The notes: generated by a model from the letters alone, not told the origin. Shown: positions 34,579 to 43,750, counted from the stretch's first letter. The stretch is 64,000 nucleotides of DNA from Clostridiales bacterium UBA2432 (GCA_002342805.1 DDQW01000042.1:24763-88762); one strand, 5' to 3'. Numbers and translations are program-made.

Positions 34579-35943
34579 CTAATGCCGTTTCTTTTTTACC
34601 CAATCGATTTTGTTTTCTTGTCTTGTTCTTGCAATACCAAGTGCATCATGAGGAACATTTTTTGTAATTGTTGATCCAGCTGCAGTATAAGCATTCTCTT
34701 CTATTGTCACGGGTGACACTAGATTTGTATTACATCCTATGAACGCATGGTCTTTAATCGTTGTACGATGTTTATTTACACCATCATAGTTGACCGTTAC
34801 CGTGCCACACCCAAAATTTACACCCTTCCCAACGTCTGCATCGCCAACATAGGTTAAGTGTGATATTTTGGTTCCATCACCAATCGTCGCATTTTTTATC
34901 TCTACAAAATCACCGACTTTAACATGGCTTCCTATTTCACTATTGGGTCGAATATATGCATAAGGTCCAACTGTCGTATGTTCTCCAATATGACTACTAA
35001 GAACTGTCGACTGTTCAATTGTCGCATTCGATTCAATGACTGAATCGATAACCTTGCTATTCGGCCCGATATGTGTTCCTGCTTTTATAACACTCTTCCC
35101 TTCAATGCTTGTTCCCGGATAAATAATCACATCCGCTTCAACAATAACATCTTTGCCAATGTATACTTGATTCGCATCCACCATCGTTACTCCGGATTCC
35201 ATATGCTTATAATTGATCCGCTTTCGCATAATGGACGTTGCTTCAAAAAGTTGAACTTTGTTGTTTACACCCAGTGTCTCTGTATAATCATCAAGTTCCA
35301 TCGCCTCAACCGGATATCCATCTTCACGAATAAAACTTAGTGTATCCGGAAGATAGTATTCTCCTTGAACATTATCATTGGTAATCTGACCTAATGCTTT
35401 TGATAATGCTTCAGCCTTGAACATATACATACCACTATTTATCTCGTTTACTTTGCGTTCATCTTGCTCTGCATCTTTATGTTCAACACTTTTCAAAAAA
35501 TGTCCTTGTTCATCACGAATAATTCGACCATATCCTGTTGGGTCATCCACACGCGTTGTTAAAACCGTCACGCCATGACGTCCTTCTTCATGGGTTGTCT
35601 TAAGTTTGGATAGGCTCTCTCCTGTAATAAGTGGCGTATCTCCAAACAAAACAAGTACATTGCCTTCTCCTTGAATAAACTCTTGCGCTTGCATGACTGC
35701 ATGTCCTGTACCTAGCTGTTCTTCTTGAACCACAAAGGAAACAGGGTGTTTTATGGTATGCATCACTGCATCGCGACCGTGACCGACAATAACACAAATC
35801 TCACTGGCTCCGGCTTCATAAGCTGCTTCAATAACATAATCCAGCATGGTTCGGTCCAAAACTTTATGAATCACCTTTGGCTGGTCCGATTTCATTCGAG
35901 TACCTGCACCTGCTGCCAAAATTACCGCCTTCATAACGGACAT
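34579..35943 (-). CDS. glmU: Bifunctional GlmU: glucosamine-1-phosphate acetyltransferase / N-acetylglucosamine-1-phosphate uridyltransferase
   Basis: 454 residues from ATG 35943 (AAAAGGAG 10 bases upstream), the normal GlmU length. A longer in-frame extension to 36054 has no family support. The N-terminal half is the pyrophosphorylase (LAAGAGTRMKSDQPKVIHKV), the C-terminal half the left-handed beta-helix acetyltransferase with hexapeptide repeats. It makes UDP-GlcNAc, the MurA substrate. It has its own promoter (35971-35999) behind the spoVG terminator and lies 37 bases before prs. Confidence 0.96.
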   Translation of the reverse strand: MSVMKAVILAAGAGTRMKSDQPKVIHKVLDRTMLDYVIEAAYEAGASEICVIVGHGRDAVMHTIKHPVSFVVQEEQLGTGHAVMQAQEFIQGEGNVLVLFGDTPLITGESLSKLKTTHEEGRHGVTVLTTRVDDPTGYGRIIRDEQGHFLKSVEHKDAEQDERKVNEINSGMYMFKAEALSKALGQITNDNVQGEYYLPDTLSFIREDGYPVEAMELDDYTETLGVNNKVQLFEATSIMRKRINYKHMESGVTMVDANQVYIGKDVIVEADVIIYPGTSIEGKSVIKAGTHIGPNSKVIDSVIESNATIEQSTVLSSHIGEHTTVGPYAYIRPNSEIGSHVKVGDFVEIKNATIGDGTKISHLTYVGDADVGKGVNFGCGTVTVNYDGVNKHRTTIKDHAFIGCNTNLVSPVTIEENAYTAAGSTITKNVPHDALGIARTRQENKIDWVKKKRH

Positions 35944-35970
35944 TGTATACACGCTCCTTTTCCAAAACAC

Positions 35971-35999
35971 ATTGTACAACAGATAGTAAACTACCGCAA
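35971..35999 (-). promoter_or_regulatory. Probable promoter of glmU-prs
   Basis: Minus strand TTGCGG (35994-35999), a 17-base spacer and TACAAT (35971-35976), between the spoVG terminator and the glmU start. Confidence 0.55.
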
Positions 36000-36040
36000 G
36001 TACAAATTGCAAATTTGTATCTTTCACCAAAAAAACTTGA

Positions 36041-36080
36041 AAAAAAAGAAACACTTCTACCCTTAAGATAGAAGTGCTTC
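36041..36080 (-). terminator. Terminator after spoVG
   Basis: Hairpin AAGCACTTCTA/TAGAAGTGTTT with an 8-base loop followed by a run of about 8 T on the minus strand, starting 5 bases after the spoVG stop. It separates spoVG from glmU. Confidence 0.85.
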
Positions 36081-36084
36081 ACAA

Positions 36085-36387
36085 TTACTCATAAACTTCA
36101 GACATATCGCTACTATCATCATTTTGTTCTGCAAGAGAAATTGTTTCATATTTTTCTAAAATTGACTTTTGTAATTTCTCCCTTGTTTCTGAATTAATCG
36201 GATGGGCAATATCTCGGAACTCACCGTCAAGCGCTTTTCGACTAGGCATTGCAATGAACAAGCCTTTTTCTCCTTCAATGACTTTGATGTCATGAACCAC
36301 AAACTCATTGTCAAAGGTAATAGATACAACTGCCTTCATTTTTCCCTCTTTTGCTACTTTTCTTACTCTTACATCAGTAATCTCCAT
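36085..36387 (-). CDS. spoVG: Septation/sporulation regulator SpoVG
   Basis: 100-residue SpoVG, a small RNA- and DNA-binding regulator linked to septation and sporulation. MEITDVRVRKV at the start and the central AMPSRKALDGEFRDIAHPIN block are diagnostic. RBS AAAGGGG 9 bases upstream. A sigma-A type promoter is visible at 36458-36486 rather than the sigma-H promoter known in Bacillus. A hairpin lies in the leader (36418-36435). Confidence 0.96.
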   Translation of the reverse strand: MEITDVRVRKVAKEGKMKAVVSITFDNEFVVHDIKVIEGEKGLFIAMPSRKALDGEFRDIAHPINSETREKLQKSILEKYETISLAEQNDDSSDMSEVYE

Positions 36388-36417
36388 AAAAATGTACCCC
36401 TTTCTGTAACATGCTGC

Positions 36418-36435
36418 AAGTGGATACCCCCACTT
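36418..36435 (-). other. Short hairpin in the spoVG leader
   Basis: AAGTGG and CCACTT arms with a 6-base loop, about 31 bases before the spoVG ATG and 16 bases from its ribosome site. Not followed by T residues, so not a terminator; possibly stabilising or regulatory. Confidence 0.35.
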
Positions 36436-36457
36436 CCTTTAATTAAATACTAATTCT

Positions 36458-36486
36458 ATTATATCTTATATAATTTATGTTTTCAA
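36458..36486 (-). promoter_or_regulatory. Promoter of spoVG
   Basis: Minus strand TTGAAA (36481-36486), a 17-base spacer and TATAAT (36458-36463). It begins 1 base after the glgD stop, so spoVG can be expressed apart from the glycogen genes. Confidence 0.75.
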
Positions 36487-36487
36487 C

Positions 36488-37606
36488 TCAAAAAAATATT
36501 TGTTCCTTATTCACAACAATCTTCGGTTCATGGGCTTGTCCGACAAACTGACTGCCGTCTGCAATAGTGCTTTTACTATCCACAATGCAATTTTCAATGC
36601 GACAATGGTCACCAATATACGTTTCATTAAGGATGATGGAATTTTTAATTATTGTATTTTTCCCAACAAATACTTTTCTAAATAACAATGAATTTTCAAG
36701 TGTTCCATTAACAATACATCCGGAAGAACATAGACTATTGGACACTTTTGTTCCTTGGTTAAACTTTGCCGGTGGCTCATCTTCAACTTTTGACATAATA
36801 TTTGGCCTTGACTTGAAAAAGTATTCACGTAAATCTTTATCTAAGAAATCCATATTGGCCTTGTAATAAGAATCTAAGGCTGCTATAGACCGCCAATATC
36901 CTTCATGAATATATGCCATAATTTTCTTTTGTTTACGATATCGTACAATGATATCCATAACAAAATCATAACGGCCTTCTTTTGCTGTAGCTTCAATCAA
37001 GTCAATCAACAAACGCCGACGTATAATATATATGCCTGCTGATACCAAATTACTTGTTGGATCAATAGGTTTCTCTTCAAATTCAATAATACGTTTTTTT
37101 TCATCGATAGTGACATGGCCAAACCTGGATAAATCTTGATCTGTATCTAACTTTTTACATACAATGGTAATATCTGCATGAGTATCAATATGATATTGTA
37201 TAACTTCATTATAATCTATTTTACTGATACCATCACCTTGAGCAATAATTGCATAAGGTTCATGACTATTTTTTAAATAAGATAAGTTTTGATAGATTGC
37301 ATCTGCTGTTCCTCGATACCAGAGACTATTATCATGGGTAATATAGGGTGTAAGAATATAAAGACCTCCATGCTTACGTCCAAAATCCCACCACTTTGAT
37401 GAACTCAAATGTTCCACTAATGACCGAGAGTTATATTGAGTGACCACAGCAACTTTTTTAATATTTGCGTTTGTCATATTACTTAGTGAAAAATCAATGG
37501 CTCGATAACTACCGGCAATTGGCATTGCCGCTAAGGCTCTCAAATGTGTCAATTCTCGTAATCGTTCATTTTTGCCTCCGGCAAGTATTATTCCTAGAGC
37601 TCTCAT
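36488..37606 (-). CDS. glgD: Glucose-1-phosphate adenylyltransferase, GlgD-type subunit
   Basis: 372-residue nucleotidyltransferase-like subunit with a C-terminal hexapeptide region. The N-terminal loop reads LAGGKNERLRELT, without the usual catalytic GGxGxRL pattern kept in GlgC, as is typical of GlgD, which partners GlgC in a regulatory heteromer. GlgC/GlgD make ADP-glucose for glycogen. Overlaps glgC by 4 bases; RBS GGAGGTGG. Confidence 0.93.
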   Translation of the reverse strand: MRALGIILAGGKNERLRELTHLRALAAMPIAGSYRAIDFSLSNMTNANIKKVAVVTQYNSRSLVEHLSSSKWWDFGRKHGGLYILTPYITHDNSLWYRGTADAIYQNLSYLKNSHEPYAIIAQGDGISKIDYNEVIQYHIDTHADITIVCKKLDTDQDLSRFGHVTIDEKKRIIEFEEKPIDPTSNLVSAGIYIIRRRLLIDLIEATAKEGRYDFVMDIIVRYRKQKKIMAYIHEGYWRSIAALDSYYKANMDFLDKDLREYFFKSRPNIMSKVEDEPPAKFNQGTKVSNSLCSSGCIVNGTLENSLLFRKVFVGKNTIIKNSIILNETYIGDHCRIENCIVDSKSTIADGSQFVGQAHEPKIVVNKEQIFF

Positions 37607-38880
37607 TCTTCCACCTCCTCAAGTATAATGCTTTCACCGCTTTCTAACCGGTTATTTTTATAGTGCTTACTTGTCGTCACACCTGTAATAGCACAGTTTT
37701 TTCCAATCCATACACCATCCGGAACTAGGGCATCTTCTCCGATTACGGTAATTCCCGAATCATATATATTCGGATCAAGTGTATTTTTGATATTCTCACC
37801 TTCACCGATGCTTACGTTTTTACCAATAATCGCATCTTCTGAAATAACACCTCGTTCAATTTTCGTGTTTTCCATAATCACTGCATTTGACATAATTATG
37901 GAATCTTTTATGATGCATCCCTTTTCAATGGTTACATTTGAACCAATCACAGAATTACAAACGCTCCCATAGATTTCTGTTCCTTCACCTAAAATACACC
38001 GATCTACATTTGCTGAATCCGCAATATATTGGGGTGGTTGAATCTCATTATTGGTATATATTTTCCAATAAGCTTCATATAAATTAAATTCAGGTACCAG
38101 ACTAATAAGTTCCATGTTCGTTTGCCAATAGGATTCTAATGTACCTACATCTCTCCAAAACCCTTCAAACTCATAAGCAAAAACATTATACCCTTGATTT
38201 AAGCAAAAAGGAATAATATGCTTACCAAAGTCACTGTTGTTATGATTTTTTTCTGCAAGTCTCAGTGCATTTCGAAGGACCTTCCAATTAAATATATAAA
38301 TGCCCATAGATGCAAGATTGTTTTTAGGATTTTCCGGTTTTTCTTCAAACTCTTTGATCCGGTAACTATCATCCGTATTCATAATGCCAAACCGATGAGC
38401 CTCTTCATACGGTACTGGCAATACAGCAATGGAAATATCGGCACCATTCATTTTGTGACTATTTAACATCATCTCATAATCCATCTTATAAATATGATCT
38501 CCCGAAAGGATGAGAACATACTCCGGATTGTAATAATCGATAAAAGGAATATTTTGAAAAATAGCATTGGCTGTTCCTGAATACCACGCTTCATTTTCAC
38601 GACTCAAAAAAGGAGATAAAACCGTAACCCCACCAATACTTTTATCTAAATCCCATGGAATCCCAATACCGATATGTCGATTTAACTGCAGGGGTTGATA
38701 TTGCGTCAATACGCCCACCGTATCTATACCCGAATTAATACAATTACTCAAGGTAAAATCAATAATACGATATTTTCCTCCAAATGATACTGCCGGCTTA
38801 GCTGTCTTATCTGTCAAAATTCCTAATCGGCTCCCACGCCCTCCGGCAAGTAACATTGCAACAATTTCTTTTTTATGCAT
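37603..38880 (-). CDS. glgC: Glucose-1-phosphate adenylyltransferase, catalytic subunit GlgC
   Basis: About 425 residues making ADP-glucose from glucose 1-phosphate and ATP. Intact LAGGRGSRLGILTDKTAKPAV, ILSGDHIYKMDY and FEEKP motifs, then a left-handed beta-helix domain. Start chosen at ATG 38880, 7 bases after GGAGG; ATG 38886 is too close to it. Coupled to glgD by a 4-base overlap. No glycogen synthase or branching gene is in this window. Confidence 0.95.
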   Translation of the reverse strand: MHKKEIVAMLLAGGRGSRLGILTDKTAKPAVSFGGKYRIIDFTLSNCINSGIDTVGVLTQYQPLQLNRHIGIGIPWDLDKSIGGVTVLSPFLSRENEAWYSGTANAIFQNIPFIDYYNPEYVLILSGDHIYKMDYEMMLNSHKMNGADISIAVLPVPYEEAHRFGIMNTDDSYRIKEFEEKPENPKNNLASMGIYIFNWKVLRNALRLAEKNHNNSDFGKHIIPFCLNQGYNVFAYEFEGFWRDVGTLESYWQTNMELISLVPEFNLYEAYWKIYTNNEIQPPQYIADSANVDRCILGEGTEIYGSVCNSVIGSNVTIEKGCIIKDSIIMSNAVIMENTKIERGVISEDAIIGKNVSIGEGENIKNTLDPNIYDSGITVIGEDALVPDGVWIGKNCAITGVTTSKHYKNNRLESGESIILEEVEE

Positions 38881-38907
38881 ATGCATGCCTCCTCACTTCT
38901 ATACTAA

Positions 38908-39714
38908 CTATGCAGGAATAATCTTTACCGTTTTTTTAGTTTCATCAACACCGTCATATTCAACAAGTGTATAATAATCTTTGATTAATTTTTGTTTTGG
39001 CTCTTTTGTTGCTAGTACAACAGCCACTCCGACAATGTTTGCTTCAAACTCAGACATTAAATCTGCCATACCTTTAGCTGTTCCCCCCGCCTTCATAAAA
39101 TCATCTACAAGCAAAATATTGGATTTCCTTTGAATCGACCGTATGGGCATTGCCATGGTTTTAATGCTTTTAGAAGATCCTGTCACATAATTCATCTGCA
39201 TCGTCGTTCCTTCTGATAAACGGGCTGACTTACGAATAACGGCAACCGGAATTCCCCGTTCATTTGCGATGGCCATAGCTAAAGGTATTCCTTTAGTTTC
39301 AATTGTCACCACATAATCAATACGATGTTCCTTATATTTTGTTATAATACATTCTGCCATTTTTTTTAACATTTTAGGATCAAAAAAAAGATCGTTCATA
39401 TATACAAATCCGCCGGGTATAACACGTCGATAATCATTTAATTTTTGGCATATAAGTTGCTTCACTTTTTCTACCTGTTCCGGTTTCATGTAAGCCGCAT
39501 AGTATATTCCTCCAGCTGCTCCTGAAACTGATATAATCTCACCTTCATCATTTTTTCGCAGTACTGACTCGATTAAATTAATATCTTCGCTTAATGTGGA
39601 TTTTGCACATTGAAATTTTTCTGAAAAATATTGCAACGTATACATATGAAACGGATGATCTACAAGTATCTTTGTTATAAGACTAATACGTTGTGCCTTC
39701 GTTAATTTATCCAT
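38908..39714 (-). CDS. purR: Purine operon regulator PurR (Gram-positive type)
   Basis: 268 residues: N-terminal winged helix about 1-70 (RISLITKILVDHP...CAKSTLSEDINLIE) and a phosphoribosyltransferase-like domain with the PRPP loop LLVDDFMKAGGTAKG. In Bacillus it represses purine genes and PRPP relieves repression. Start at ATG 39714 (GTGAGGA 5 bases upstream); an upstream extension to 39819 is not family-like. Promoter at 39742-39770. Its location upstream of prs, which makes its effector, follows the Bacillus gene order. Confidence 0.94.
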   Translation of the reverse strand: MDKLTKAQRISLITKILVDHPFHMYTLQYFSEKFQCAKSTLSEDINLIESVLRKNDEGEIISVSGAAGGIYYAAYMKPEQVEKVKQLICQKLNDYRRVIPGGFVYMNDLFFDPKMLKKMAECIITKYKEHRIDYVVTIETKGIPLAMAIANERGIPVAVIRKSARLSEGTTMQMNYVTGSSKSIKTMAMPIRSIQRKSNILLVDDFMKAGGTAKGMADLMSEFEANIVGVAVVLATKEPKQKLIKDYYTLVEYDGVDETKKTVKIIPA

Positions 39715-39741
39715 CTTTTCCTCACTCACATCTTTTTTTTC

Positions 39742-39770
39742 ATTATACACCAACTTTATGTATATGATAA
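39742..39770 (-). promoter_or_regulatory. Promoter of purR
   Basis: Minus strand TTATCA (39765-39770), a 17-base spacer and TATAAT (39742-39747), about 28 bases before the ATG. No clear pair of PurBoxes was seen. Confidence 0.6.
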
Positions 39771-39791
39771 CCCTTTTTCTCAATCGTTTTG

Positions 39792-39820
39792 TTGCTCTTC
39801 GCTTAAGAATCGTATACAAT
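39792..39820 (+). promoter_or_regulatory. Promoter of murC
   Basis: TTGCTC (39792-39797), a 17-base spacer and TACAAT (39815-39820), 36 bases upstream of the murC ATG, divergent from the purR promoter. Confidence 0.6.
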
Positions 39821-39856
39821 AGGATATAATCTTATTTCATTTGATCGGAGTTAATT

Positions 39857-41236
39857 ATGAAGAAAAATTATTTAGAATCATATCAACATGTCTTTTTTAT
39901 CGGCATCGGCGGTATTAGCATGAGTGGACTTGCAGAAGTGTTACACAACCGTGGTTTAACGATTAGCGGTTCTGACCAGACAGCTTCTGAGATTACAAAG
40001 CATTTAGAAGAACTTGGTATTAAGATATATATTGGCCATGACGAAAGTCATATTCGTCCAGATATCGACTTAGTTGTCTATACGGCTGCAATCAAAAATG
40101 ATAATCCTGAGCTTATCAAGGCCAAGCATCAAGGTATTGATTTAATGGAACGCGCTACTTTACTTGGATATATTATGGCCGATTATAAACAATCCATTGC
40201 GGTTGCAGGTACTCATGGAAAAACAACAACAACATCTATGCTTGCACATATCCTTATGTCCGGTGAGCTTGATCCAACGATTTCTGTGGGCGCAATTTTA
40301 AAAGGCATTAACGGCAACTTTAAAATTGGTCATTCCGATTATTTTATTACTGAAGCCTGTGAATATAACAATAGCTTTCATAAATTTTTTCCTAAAATCG
40401 GCATTGTATTAAATATTGAAGAAGATCATTTAGATTTTTTTGAAGACTTAGCTGCCATCCGAACCTCTTTTCAACGGTTTATACAAAATATTCACCCTGA
40501 TGGTTATTTGATCATTAATGATTCCATTGAAAATATTCACCAGTTAACGAAAAATACATCATGTCAAGTAATTACAGTGGGTTCATCCCCTAGCTCAACA
40601 TACTCTTATACCAATGTTTCTTATGACAAATTGGGCCATTCCACATTTGACGTATATGAAAATGGAAATTACCTTGACACAATTCATCTTCATGTCACCG
40701 GTTCCCATAATATTGAAAATGCACTGGCTTCTATTGCAACTGCGCGATGTTTTAAGCTCTCCCTTGAGCAAATTAAAAGAGGACTTTTGGAGTTTTCAGG
40801 TGCCAATCGTAGATTTGAATATATAGGAACATATAAGGGTATAACCATCATTGATGATTATGCACACCATCCGACAGAAATACGAAAAACCATCGAAGCG
40901 GCTAGACACATTGATTTTAACCGCCTATATATTGTTTTTCAGCCACACACCTATTCGCGTACTAAGGCACTATATAAAGACTTCGTAGAAGCTCTCAAAC
41001 TGGCAGATGGACTTATTATAACTGACATCTATGCAGCTAGGGAAAAAGACCCAGGAAATATTCATGCTTCAATGCTTGTTGAATCTTTATCAAATTTTGA
41101 TTTAGATATTGTCTATATTGACGATTTTGATGAAATTTGTGATTTTATCCAAAAAAATTGTGTACCCAATGATATGTTAATAACTATGGGGGCCGGAAAC
41201 GTTAATATGATAGGACCTATGCTTCTAAAGAAATAG
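39857..41236 (+). CDS. murC: UDP-N-acetylmuramate--L-alanine ligase
   Basis: 459-residue Mur ligase that adds L-Ala to UDP-MurNAc with ATP. N-terminal FIGIGGISMSGLAEVL, the ATP loop AGTHGKTTTTSM, the central EACEYNNSF and late DDYAHHPTEI are characteristic of MurC. Alone on the plus strand with its own promoter and terminator (41286-41320). Confidence 0.97.
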   Translation: MKKNYLESYQHVFFIGIGGISMSGLAEVLHNRGLTISGSDQTASEITKHLEELGIKIYIGHDESHIRPDIDLVVYTAAIKNDNPELIKAKHQGIDLMERATLLGYIMADYKQSIAVAGTHGKTTTTSMLAHILMSGELDPTISVGAILKGINGNFKIGHSDYFITEACEYNNSFHKFFPKIGIVLNIEEDHLDFFEDLAAIRTSFQRFIQNIHPDGYLIINDSIENIHQLTKNTSCQVITVGSSPSSTYSYTNVSYDKLGHSTFDVYENGNYLDTIHLHVTGSHNIENALASIATARCFKLSLEQIKRGLLEFSGANRRFEYIGTYKGITIIDDYAHHPTEIRKTIEAARHIDFNRLYIVFQPHTYSRTKALYKDFVEALKLADGLIITDIYAAREKDPGNIHASMLVESLSNFDLDIVYIDDFDEICDFIQKNCVPNDMLITMGAGNVNMIGPMLLKK

Positions 41237-41245
41237 ATTTCCACA

Positions 41246-41429
41246 CTATCCACAAAATATTAAAAAAACTTGACAAGGGATTTATACAGAGAAAAGTTAC
41301 TCATACTTTTCTCTGTTTTTCATTTTCACTAAATTTTCTTTGCTCATTTACAGGGGATAAAAAAAAATTCCGAAATGTCAAGGAGAAGATTTGCGTGCTT
41401 TATCCACATTATCCACAATGTTATGCACG
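41246..41429 (+). promoter_or_regulatory. DnaA-box cluster upstream of the dnaD-like/dnaC pair
   Basis: Two perfect DnaA boxes TTATCCACA directly adjacent (41400-41408 and 41409-41417), plus near matches TTATGCACG (41421-41429), CTATCCACA (41246-41254) and TTATACAGA (41282-41290), all in the same orientation. This is the main content of the 352-base gap after murC, along with the murC terminator and the promoter of the replication genes. It suggests DnaA binding, most simply to regulate the replication operon. Confidence 0.65.
41286..41320 (+). terminator. Terminator of murC
   Basis: 11-bp perfect stem CAGAGAAAAGT/ACTTTTCTCTG, 7-base loop, then TTTTT, 50 bases after the murC stop. Confidence 0.85.
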
Positions 41430-41509
41430 GAAATGTAAATTCTACGCATTTGTATGACATACAGGCACCTTGTCTTTAACACATAACATTTCCACGATAT
41501 ATTCAGCTA

Positions 41510-41538
41510 TTAAAAAGCAACCTTATGTATGCTATAAT
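41510..41538 (+). promoter_or_regulatory. Probable promoter of the dnaD-like/dnaC operon
   Basis: Perfect TATAAT (41533-41538) with a poor -35 TTAAAA (41510-41515) 17 bases upstream, about 50 bases before the GTG start and 80 bases downstream of the DnaA boxes. Confidence 0.5.
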
Positions 41539-41588
41539 AAGTCTATCGACAACTCGGATAAGAAATAAATGAAAAGTAGGTAATTATC

Positions 41589-42764
41589 GTGAATACTAAT
41601 TATGTAAAATTAAAGCCCCACAATTTCGTTCCTTATACACTCGTGCCGAATTTCTTTATCGATCAATGTATTGCTAAAGCAAATGGAGAGTTTATTAAAG
41701 TATATTTAATTCTATTACGCTATATGACTTCAAGTAATCTGAATTTGAATCTAAATCAGATTGCAGATGTTTTGTTAATGACAGAATCTGATGTGTTACG
41801 CGCCCTAAATTATTTTCAAAGTGAGCGTTTGATTACACTTACCTTTGAGAATCATCAACTTACTGAGATTCATTTAAATCATTTGGATTCTACTAGCCCC
41901 AATGACCCTGATGATCATAAATATAACCTTCCCAACGATGATGATTTTTCTGATACAGTTTATCGACCGGCTCAAAACGAAAGCTCTTCAGCACCTAATC
42001 AAAGTCAAGGACGACCATCCAATCATTTGCGTGTCATTCATACTAAGCCCGACTATACCACCAAAGAGATTGCACGTTTTGCTTCTCAGGATGAGTTCAC
42101 TCAATTGTTTTACATTATTCAAAAATACTTAGGAAAAACCCTGTCCGGTGAAGAAGTAAAAACGATTATTGGCTTTCATGATTGGTTAGGCTTACCTATT
42201 GAAGTGATTGAACTCATGATTGAATACTGTGTTGACAACGATCATCGAAATATGCGCTATATAGAAAAAGTTGCAATTGATTGGGCGGACAATGAAATCA
42301 ATACGATTGAAAAAGCAAAGGTTCGTACCGAAACATACAAACGATCATATTTCACAATATTAAAAGCCTATGGAATTACTGATCGTTCACCGACCCCTCA
42401 ACAAATTAAGCTTATGGACCGTTGGCTAAATACCTATCATATGGATATAAAAGTTATTGAAGAAGCTTGTATGCGAACTATCAATCAGATTAATAAAGCA
42501 GAGATGCGTTATACCGACACAATACTCTCAAGTTGGTCTAATCAAGGCGTTAAGATCTTGTCTGATCTCGAAAAAATTGATGAAACGTCCAAAAAAACAA
42601 CAGCTTCAAACAAACCTCTTCAGTCAGGAGCAAGCAAAAATAGCACTAAGCGTCCGAATGCCTTCAATGATTATGATCAACGTCAATACGATTATGAAGC
42701 ACTTGAGAAAAAAGCGATGGAATTACGAATGCAGGAATTTAACGGAAAGAGGTTCTCCTCATGA
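41589..42764 (+). CDS. DnaD-like replication initiation protein
   Basis: 391 residues from GTG 41589 (AGTAGG 8 bases upstream). N-terminal winged-helix-like region about 20-95, a Ser/Asp/Asn-rich linker about 100-165, then two DnaD/DnaB_2-type helical domains. Each carries the YxxxIxxxW-type motif: YIEKVAIDW near residue 231 and YTDTILSSW near residue 315. Such proteins remodel origin DNA and help load the replicative helicase. Coupled to the helicase loader by a 4-base overlap. Confidence 0.88.
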   Translation: MNTNYVKLKPHNFVPYTLVPNFFIDQCIAKANGEFIKVYLILLRYMTSSNLNLNLNQIADVLLMTESDVLRALNYFQSERLITLTFENHQLTEIHLNHLDSTSPNDPDDHKYNLPNDDDFSDTVYRPAQNESSSAPNQSQGRPSNHLRVIHTKPDYTTKEIARFASQDEFTQLFYIIQKYLGKTLSGEEVKTIIGFHDWLGLPIEVIELMIEYCVDNDHRNMRYIEKVAIDWADNEINTIEKAKVRTETYKRSYFTILKAYGITDRSPTPQQIKLMDRWLNTYHMDIKVIEEACMRTINQINKAEMRYTDTILSSWSNQGVKILSDLEKIDETSKKTTASNKPLQSGASKNSTKRPNAFNDYDQRQYDYEALEKKAMELRMQEFNGKRFSS

Positions 42765-43750
42765 GCATGACAAAAAGCGATTATAATAAAATTATGCGTA
42801 CTTATGATCAGAGAAAGGCATCTAACAGTCAATTGCAGACAAAACGATTGGATGAGGTGTTTTCAAAAGTTCCTGAATTGGAAAATATTCATAAACAAAT
42901 ATCTACACTTGGATTAAAGGCTATACAAAAAACGATTGCACACCCAAGTCAAAAAGATAAATATGCACAGGAACTTACCTCCAATCTTCAAAAACTGAAA
43001 AACAAAAAAATGACCCTACTTGAAGGTCATGGTTATCCTGCCGATTATCTTGACCCCATCTATACCTGTAATGATTGTAAAGATACCGGATATATTAATA
43101 ATCAAAAATGTCACTGCCTTAAACAAGCTATTATTGATTACTCTTACGAACAGTCAAACTTAAAACATATATTAGCCAAAGAAAATTTTTCAACATTTTC
43201 ATTTAAGTTCTACTCAAAAGAGAAAGATCCAAAGACCGGAATGTCATCTTTTGAAAACATGCGTTCTGTTCATCAAGCCTGTCTTGATTTTGTGGAAGGC
43301 TTCAATACATCATTTAATAATCTTATTTTATACGGTCGTTCAGGATTAGGAAAAACCTTCCTATGCAATAGCATTGCAAAGGAATTATTGGACCAAGGAA
43401 AAACAGTTATTTATCTTTCCTCTTTCCAATTGTTTCGCCTTTTTGAAAATTATCGTTTTCATAAAGATGAAGAAATTGTCACCAATGATGATATCGAAAC
43501 CATTTTTCAATGTGACCTTCTCATCATTGATGACTTAGGAACAGAATTCAACAACGCCTTGACCAGCGCCGAATTGTTTAATTGTTTAAATTCTCGATTA
43601 ATGAATCGACGTTCAACGGTTATCTCTACGAATTTGAATCCAAATGAATGGGTATCCAAATATTCCGAACGTATTGTTTCTCGAATCTTTGGATATTATA
43701 CTCAACTCAAACTTTTTGGTTCTGATATCCGATTAATGAAATATCAATAA
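42761..43750 (+). CDS. DnaC/DnaI-like helicase loader (AAA+ ATPase)
   Basis: 329 residues. Helical N-terminus, a zinc knuckle CNDC...CHC (Cys103, 106, 117, 119), then an AAA+ domain with Walker A YGRSGLGKTFL (191-201) and Walker B LLIIDDLGTE. This matches the clostridial DnaC/DnaI loader. RBS AAGAGG. Its last 18 bases overlap the convergent chemoreceptor gene. Confidence 0.92.
   Translation: MSMTKSDYNKIMRTYDQRKASNSQLQTKRLDEVFSKVPELENIHKQISTLGLKAIQKTIAHPSQKDKYAQELTSNLQKLKNKKMTLLEGHGYPADYLDPIYTCNDCKDTGYINNQKCHCLKQAIIDYSYEQSNLKHILAKENFSTFSFKFYSKEKDPKTGMSSFENMRSVHQACLDFVEGFNTSFNNLILYGRSGLGKTFLCNSIAKELLDQGKTVIYLSSFQLFRLFENYRFHKDEEIVTNDDIETIFQCDLLIIDDLGTEFNNALTSAELFNCLNSRLMNRRSTVISTNLNPNEWVSKYSERIVSRIFGYYTQLKLFGSDIRLMKYQ

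Noticed and set aside
36417..36440. WalR box in the spoVG leader (CATGTTACAGAAAGG)
   Set aside because: Only one TGTTAC half-site; the second half-site does not match at 5-base spacing.
36388..36487. Sigma-H promoter for spoVG
   Set aside because: No sigma-H-like -35/-10 pair at proper spacing was found; a clear sigma-A type promoter is present instead.
41246..41429. DnaA boxes as the chromosomal origin oriC
   Set aside because: No dnaA, dnaN or AT-rich unwinding region with 13-mers next to it; regulation of the replication operon is simpler.
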